A stretch of 64,000 nucleotides of DNA, taken from positions 550,001 to 614,000 of the forward strand of contig JAODUP010000132.1 in the NCBI GenBank assembly GCA_025642065.1, read 5' to 3'. Source of the stretch: Paralvinella palmiformis. Taxonomy: Eukaryota; Annelida; Polychaeta; Terebellida; Alvinellidae. Position numbers and translations under genes: made by a program. The notes under the pieces were generated by a model. That model was not told the origin of the DNA. It did not search any database and saw only the letters and a list, made by a program, of their open reading frames with translations. Numbering within the stretch: the stretch's first letter is position 1; every line of letters starts with the position of its first letter. Below, piece after piece: positions 58,906 through 64,000 of the stretch.

Positions 58906-59636
58906 CACACACACACACACACATATAGAGAGAGAGAGACGCACAGAGACACACACACACAGATTTTGCTTTGATGTTATAACTAATATAAATAAACTTG
59001 TCACACCAAACACTCTTGATTGTAGACTCCCTTCAACTGGCAAGTGTTATTAATTAATTGTTTCACAGCAAGTAGCCAGCAAGGTTTGCAATGTGAACAG
59101 TGATTTTTATATTATCGCTAATGATCTGGAGGTACCGGTAGTTAACAACCTGTGACTATCAAGTATTATATTACATATACAGACTGGCATGTTTGTGAGA
59201 TCCAAATAACAGTTTGGTTAAAATGAATCCTAATTTATTGACTAAGGCTAGTGGGCAGAGATGTGGCCATTTTGATCCAACTATCGCTCACACAAACACG
59301 CCTGATTGTAAGTTCAATTGACAAGTGTTATTAATTCATTGTTTCACAGCACACCTGAAGGTACTGGTAGTTAAAAGCGCGTGACTATCAAGTATTATTA
59401 CATAAATACCGGCATGTTTGTGAGATCCAAATAACAGTTTTGTGAAAATTAATTGTTATTTATTGAATAATAATGGGTTTGATAGGCAGCGATGTGACGA
59501 TTTTATTCCGGCTCTTATTGAATTATATAGTGTTGTGTGTCAAGGATGGCCGAAATATGACTGGTGTATAAGTCGAGGTGCTTCTGGAACTCCCTTTTTA
59601 CTACCCAAAAATCGACTTATACGCGAGTATATAAGG
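58645..59636 (-). mobile_element. pogo-like element, copy with internal duplication
   Basis: The left end is TTTATACTCGCATATAAGTC (about 58649). The right end GACTTATACGCGAGTATATA finishes at 59636 before TA. Near the left end a minus frame ends in FFVNDDNDSDFEGF, the sort of acidic tail that terminates pogo-like transposases. CA/GA tracts fill 58877-58962. Two ~230-base segments (58990-59245 and 59290-59450 onward) are direct repeats of each other. Confidence 0.75.
58877..58962 (+). repeat. (CA)n/(GA)n mixed tract
   Basis: Alternating CA and GA blocks inside the pogo-like element. The copy at 8662 has a short GT tract at the corresponding inner place. Confidence 0.85.
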
Positions 59637-59639
59637 TAA

Positions 59640-62600
59640 CTCAGACAAATATTAGCAGTCTTCTTTAAATATGGAATTATTTACATTGTCGTTTATATTG
59701 TCATTGTTTCCAGTTGTGTTTTTCCGGGTTTGTGTTAAACATTCCATTATTTTGCGCACTGCATCAATCACAATAAAAATCTCTTTTTATTGTCCACCGT
59801 ATCATATTTTGAGCTATATATACTCCTCTGTTTTGCACAAAATTTATAAACGTCCTGTTATCAGTAAGAGATTTCCCCTTTGTTCTAATTGACATACAAA
59901 AAATATGGATTCTTCCAAATGTATACCGGTATTTAAAAAAAAGCATTTGATTCAGGATTCTATTTATGGCTCTTTAATGAGTACAGAATGTCACATAGTA
60001 GTGAATCAAAAAGTTTATTTATCAACTTTTTCTGTATAAATAATTTTATTATTATCATTTGTATAATGGTTTTAATAAGAACACCAAACTGGAGATTAAT
60101 TGGAATTGGTTGTGTAGCATACAATTAATCATGTTCTGTTGTTGAACTGGTGTCGTAACATTTGCATATATTACAATGTATAACTCATCTGTCTGATAAT
60201 TATATCCTGAGCCATATTTTCATTTACAAAATGTTTAAAATGAAAGTGCATTTTTAATATATATATATATATATAATTAGCTGACAATATTGAGCATTTA
60301 TTTTGCACTGTTATTTGTTATGTTGCCTGTTTAAAGCCCCTCAAATTGGTTGTTTTTGTACAATGAGGTGGCCTTTTTGCATCAGTGAAGTAATTCCAAT
60401 TACTGCTTGATAATAGTTCTGTCTAGATATATTCTAATGGGATGTCTGCGTTTTTTTCTTCATAATGTATATAAATGTTTGTTGTAATCCAATATTCTCC
60501 ATTATTGTGGAGGCCTATTATCAGCTTACCAGTAATTCTCATCTATTATCAATGTGTTCGTAATTAGCTTCCTATATCAACATTCTCTTTTCTTTTTCCA
60601 CTCTGGCAGTATTCATTAAACCAAATGTGTCAACTGAATTTGTAAACTTCATATCATTTAGTGTGCTAACAATTGTTGAATGTTTGACTATTATTAGCGC
60701 CGATATCCTTGAAAAGAATCATGTAATTTTGTTTCTGTTGCAATTGATGATTATGCAGTTGGTGTGATCTCTAAAACAGTTTTACAGCCTGGTCTTCCCT
60801 ACTTGAATAAATGTGCATAATTTAACTTCCTTTGATAATGTCACTTTTTATCTGTTAGACTGATTTAGATTTTCTAATAATATCCATGATGGATCAAGTT
60901 GAATACTATGATACAGACCTCTATTATTAGATCATGAACAAATACTGCATTTTAGATATGTTACACATCAATTTATTCTGTGTATCTCAAATAAATGTGT
61001 TTTATAAAATTGTAAAATAAAGTACGTTTGTGAGTGTGTTAGAGACCATGCAGTCAAATTGATATATTTTATCACCATTCAGTTTTAGAAATTCATAGGT
61101 TAATATAAGAATGCTCTTAAACATTATCTAGCATCTAATAGCTATTATATATATATATATATATATATATAAGCTATTTGGTTCTTTACTCTCCAGTGAA
61201 TGTTACTTTTATTACTATCCTAGTATATACATATGTATATTATAATTGTATGGAAACTTGAATATTATTTGTTTTGTGTGGGAGATAGACATGGGCTCAA
61301 TTCCATTCAGTTAATATTAATTTTTATTCATTCCAATTACTTATCAAGCATTACCTATTATGACAATGTACAGGATTCAAAATATTGCCACTCAGAATCT
61401 TTCATGAAACATTACATCAAACAACCAGTTATGACGAAATCATCATAAAATGTGAGTTTATTTACAAATTTCAGCATATATTATTCACCATATCTGACGA
61501 TGATAACTTGTTTGTATATTTTATTAACATTAACTTTCAAATTCCCTAATTTCCGGAATTGAAAACATGTCTGGTTTGTCTGTACCTATGCTGTTGACAA
61601 GATCTTTCACGAACAAGTTTATGTTACTGAGCAGTTTATTACATTATTTGCTGATGTTTGAATATTTACCCGTCTCCATAGGAACATATCATGTTGTGTT
61701 GAAAAATTTAATACTCGTGTTGTAGTGTTCTTCTATATTAACAAACCTGGAAATAACTGTATTTAAAATAACAATACAGCTTTTAGAAATCACATATGTA
61801 CAAGTATTGTTTCTATTTGGTGGGACTATATTTAATGCGTTGCAGTCATAAATATGTACAAGCACAGGTGTTAATTTTGTAGATGCTTGCACCTTTGCAT
61901 GGACACAACCTACGATAAAAAATCTCAATATTTCAAGATGTTCCATTTTAACAAATGTACTGATCTGTGATGGTGCAGAAAATCAGTTTTTTTGTTTTGT
62001 ATATCAATAAAATTGACTAAACTTCTAAGTAGGATACTCAGAAGTTGTAACAGTAACTTTGTTTATTGTGCAGGAAAACATGGTCATCTCTCATAAAGCC
62101 AAAAATCTTCATACATAAATGTCAAACAAAATATGACATTTGTTTCTGTAAATACTGCAAGTATAATAATTTCATGCTTTAAATTGTCCTTCAATAATGT
62201 ATTATATTAATGTGTATTCTATAATTGCTGAAGTTCCCTCATCCATGAAGCATATAGTAAGTAATAATAAGTATTTGTAATTTGCTGTCTTATTGATTAC
62301 CATTCCATATAAATACCATCTACTTTAATTTGTTCCATTGAATTTTATGTAATTTATCAGGTATTCAAACAAAAGGCTTCAAATGTCGGTGTTCATGCAA
62401 ATGGTCAGTAAACAAGACAGAACATTGATCACACACACACTGTTCGTTACCTGCAATGACTATCACCTACTCAGAAACAATACATACACATGGTTATAAT
62501 TTATTAATTGTTTACAAGCACAGGGTAGAAACATATGGAAGATGATCTGTTCAACTCAAATCATAGATGCCTTCTTTTTTAAGGAGCATGTTGCTTATTC

Positions 62601-62825
62601 TAGTTACAATTTTGCCTTTCATTACTGCTATCAATACTTATATTATGACAACCATTGGTTACAACTGTTACAAATGCATCCTTATAAAATAAATGTGCTG
62701 AATACACAATAACATGACAGCTCAAAATCTATCAAATGTGTCTTGTGTGTTCATCCCATCAGTTGTCTAACATTAGGTGGACATGAAAGCCCCATGGTTG
62801 TTGTTTACTTCACCATTTTCACTCC
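59640..62825. other. Intergenic, including probable CISD 3' UTR
   Basis: (TA)n at 60258-60275 and 61147-61172. No gene or transposon ends recognised. The part close to 62825 is probably 3' UTR of the CISD gene on the minus strand. Confidence 0.35.
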
Positions 62826-63623
62826 TCAATTGATCTTTTTCCTTATCACTACTGGTCCAACATTGTCCCCTGTTTCTTCATTATGAGCATTGTGGCTGCC
62901 ATCACAAAGAGGGAACTGAAAAATACAATATCAAAACCAACCGTCAACAATAAGCTAGATAACAGGACGTCCTCTTACCACAGATAAATTTGTTTAGACA
63001 TCAAACTAGTTGTTTGTTTGCTGAATGACATTAACTTTTATTTGAACATACAGATTTACATTATAACTAAACACAAAACTATTTTGCTTAAGATTACCAC
63101 AACCCATAAAGTAACCTGCAAGTTTTACATTATAAATTATTTATGAACCTCTTTATCATAACCACCCCATTATAACAATAACAATGACCATTTAAACCAA
63201 TGTTAAAATTTCCCCTTCCAACAGTCAGCAAATACATGACGCAACTCGAGCAAAAGTAAGCAAAGACGTTGAACCATCTGATCCAATCAATCAATATCAG
63301 GGCATACAATAATTGGTATTGATGCAGTCAGCCATAAGCATTTTGGCATCACAAACTACTGAAATTGGTATAATGTCAGTTATCATCAGTCAAACATACC
63401 TTCTTGGACTTCCAGCATCGGCAATACGACACCTTCTCCTTATTCAAGTCCTCCACATCTAGCACATCTACAACCTTTGGGCACTCTTTCCGTATAGATG
63501 GATTGATTGGATGACCTTTTCCCTTTGGACCTTTGTCCACACTCGGGTGGAACAAACGTATCAGAGAATAGAAGATGATGGCAATGGTCAACATGAATAT
63601 GATGAGCTGGACCCAGTCAGGAC
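62826..63623 (-). CDS. CISD: CDGSH iron-sulfur domain protein, last two coding exons (5' end not recognised)
   Basis: MitoNEET-family protein that carries a 2Fe-2S cluster, anchored in the outer mitochondrial or ER membrane. Exons 63623-63400 and 62915-62826 join at phase 0 and encode about 103 residues to the stop. A single membrane helix ([18 protein letters not shown]) is followed by a basic linker, [20 protein letters not shown], and the full CDGSH signature [16 protein letters not shown], with the three Cys and one His cluster ligands split across the two exons. The C-terminus [16 protein letters not shown] is standard for CISD1/CISD2. The acceptor at 63624 needs one base from an upstream exon, not identified in the remaining 377 bases. 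Helix and linker favour CISD1/CISD2 over CISD3, which has two domains. Confidence 0.92.
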
Positions 63624-63673
63624 CTGAAGACAAAAAAAATAACATAAGATTGAAATATTGCGATTTACAGGCA

Positions 63674-63775
63674 CATTTGTTGACGTGGCATGTTAAATGA
63701 GCCAAGCTTCCATCAAAGGTAATAAAGTGAAAGATGAAGCACACTTCTGACACAGCCAGACTGAGTGCTGAACTA
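63674..63775 (-). mobile_element. SINE family A fragment in CISD intron 1
   Basis: GGCATGTTAAATGAGCCAAG, AGGTAATAAAGTGAAAGATG and AAGCACACTTCTGACAC are the inverted 3' and middle parts of family A. Confidence 0.6.
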
Positions 63776-64000
63776 AGGTGCCAGAACAGAAGAATAAAAT
63801 TCCATTAATTAGGTAAGCAAAACAGGGTGTATGACTGTCTGTGTGTATGGAGCCATATGCGCAACTTTCAAAACAAATCGGAGGATAAAGCCATCCTACA
63901 GTTTATACCAGAAGTGTTTTTTCTGACTAAGTGAACTCTTGATACCAAATATTAAGCTCTGTTATATTTAAACCATTATAAATGCATTTAAATAACAAAG

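Noticed and set aside
58688..59053. 121-codon frame rich in THTQRERE
   Set aside because: Translation of CA/GA microsatellites inside the pogo-like element.
1..64000. CRISPR array, phage, integron or bacterial operon
   Set aside because: No regular spacer-repeat pattern. All genes have spliceosomal introns.

Overview
The window is animal nuclear DNA: AT-rich, with GT-AG introns, long introns, tRNA-derived SINEs, non-LTR retrotransposon fossils, cut-and-paste transposon remnants and many (TA)n, (GT)n and (GA)n tracts. Protein similarity to vertebrate polycystin-2, Josephin and CDGSH proteins, together with the repeat style, suggests an invertebrate, probably a lophotrochozoan such as a mollusc. 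That placement is inference. There is no bacterial operon, phage or CRISPR array.

Four protein-coding genes can be assembled by hand from splice sites and reading phase. (1) A complete Josephin-domain deubiquitinase (JOSD1/JOSD2-like), + strand, 10332-13071, three coding exons, 221 residues. (2) A near-complete polycystin-2 (PKD2-like) channel gene, - strand, 29179 down to 17132, at least thirteen coding positions, about 840 residues. (3) A membrane-anchored mucin-like protein of no family I recognise, + strand, 47056-55983, three exons, 302 residues. (4) The last two coding exons of a CISD (mitoNEET-type) CDGSH iron-sulfur protein, - strand, 63623-62826, whose first exon is not recognised here. 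JOSD and PKD2 are convergent, PKD2 and the mucin-like gene are divergent, and the mucin-like gene and CISD are convergent. They look like independent genes, not one pathway.

The most interesting coding feature is in the polycystin-2 gene. The exon that encodes the end of helix S1 and the start of the extracellular TOP domain is present twice in tandem (22766-22899 and 22470-22600). Both copies are intact, both have good splice sites, and both have the same flanking phases. Including both or neither shifts the frame, so exactly one can be used: a mutually exclusive exon pair giving two channel isoforms.

Layout: 1-8530, repeat-rich (SINEs, a Tigger-like TIR element, THAP-exon fossils, foldback elements, a TIR element with GTAGGTCCCG ends). 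8662-9566, pogo-like element carrying a DNA-binding-domain fossil. 10.3-13.1 kb, JOSD. 13.1-17.1 kb, intergenic and probable PKD2 3' UTR. 17.1-29.5 kb, PKD2 and its CpG-rich 5' end. 29.5-35.7 kb, SINEs and a LINE fossil. 35.7-38.0 kb, nested TIR, foldback and hAT-like elements. 38.06-40.64 kb, a pogo-like element broken by a nearly readable LINE. 42.3-46.1 kb, transposase, THAP and LINE fossils with a strong palindrome. 47-56 kb, the mucin-like gene with SINE-rich introns. 56-62.8 kb, intergenic with another pogo-like copy. 62.8-64 kb, CISD.
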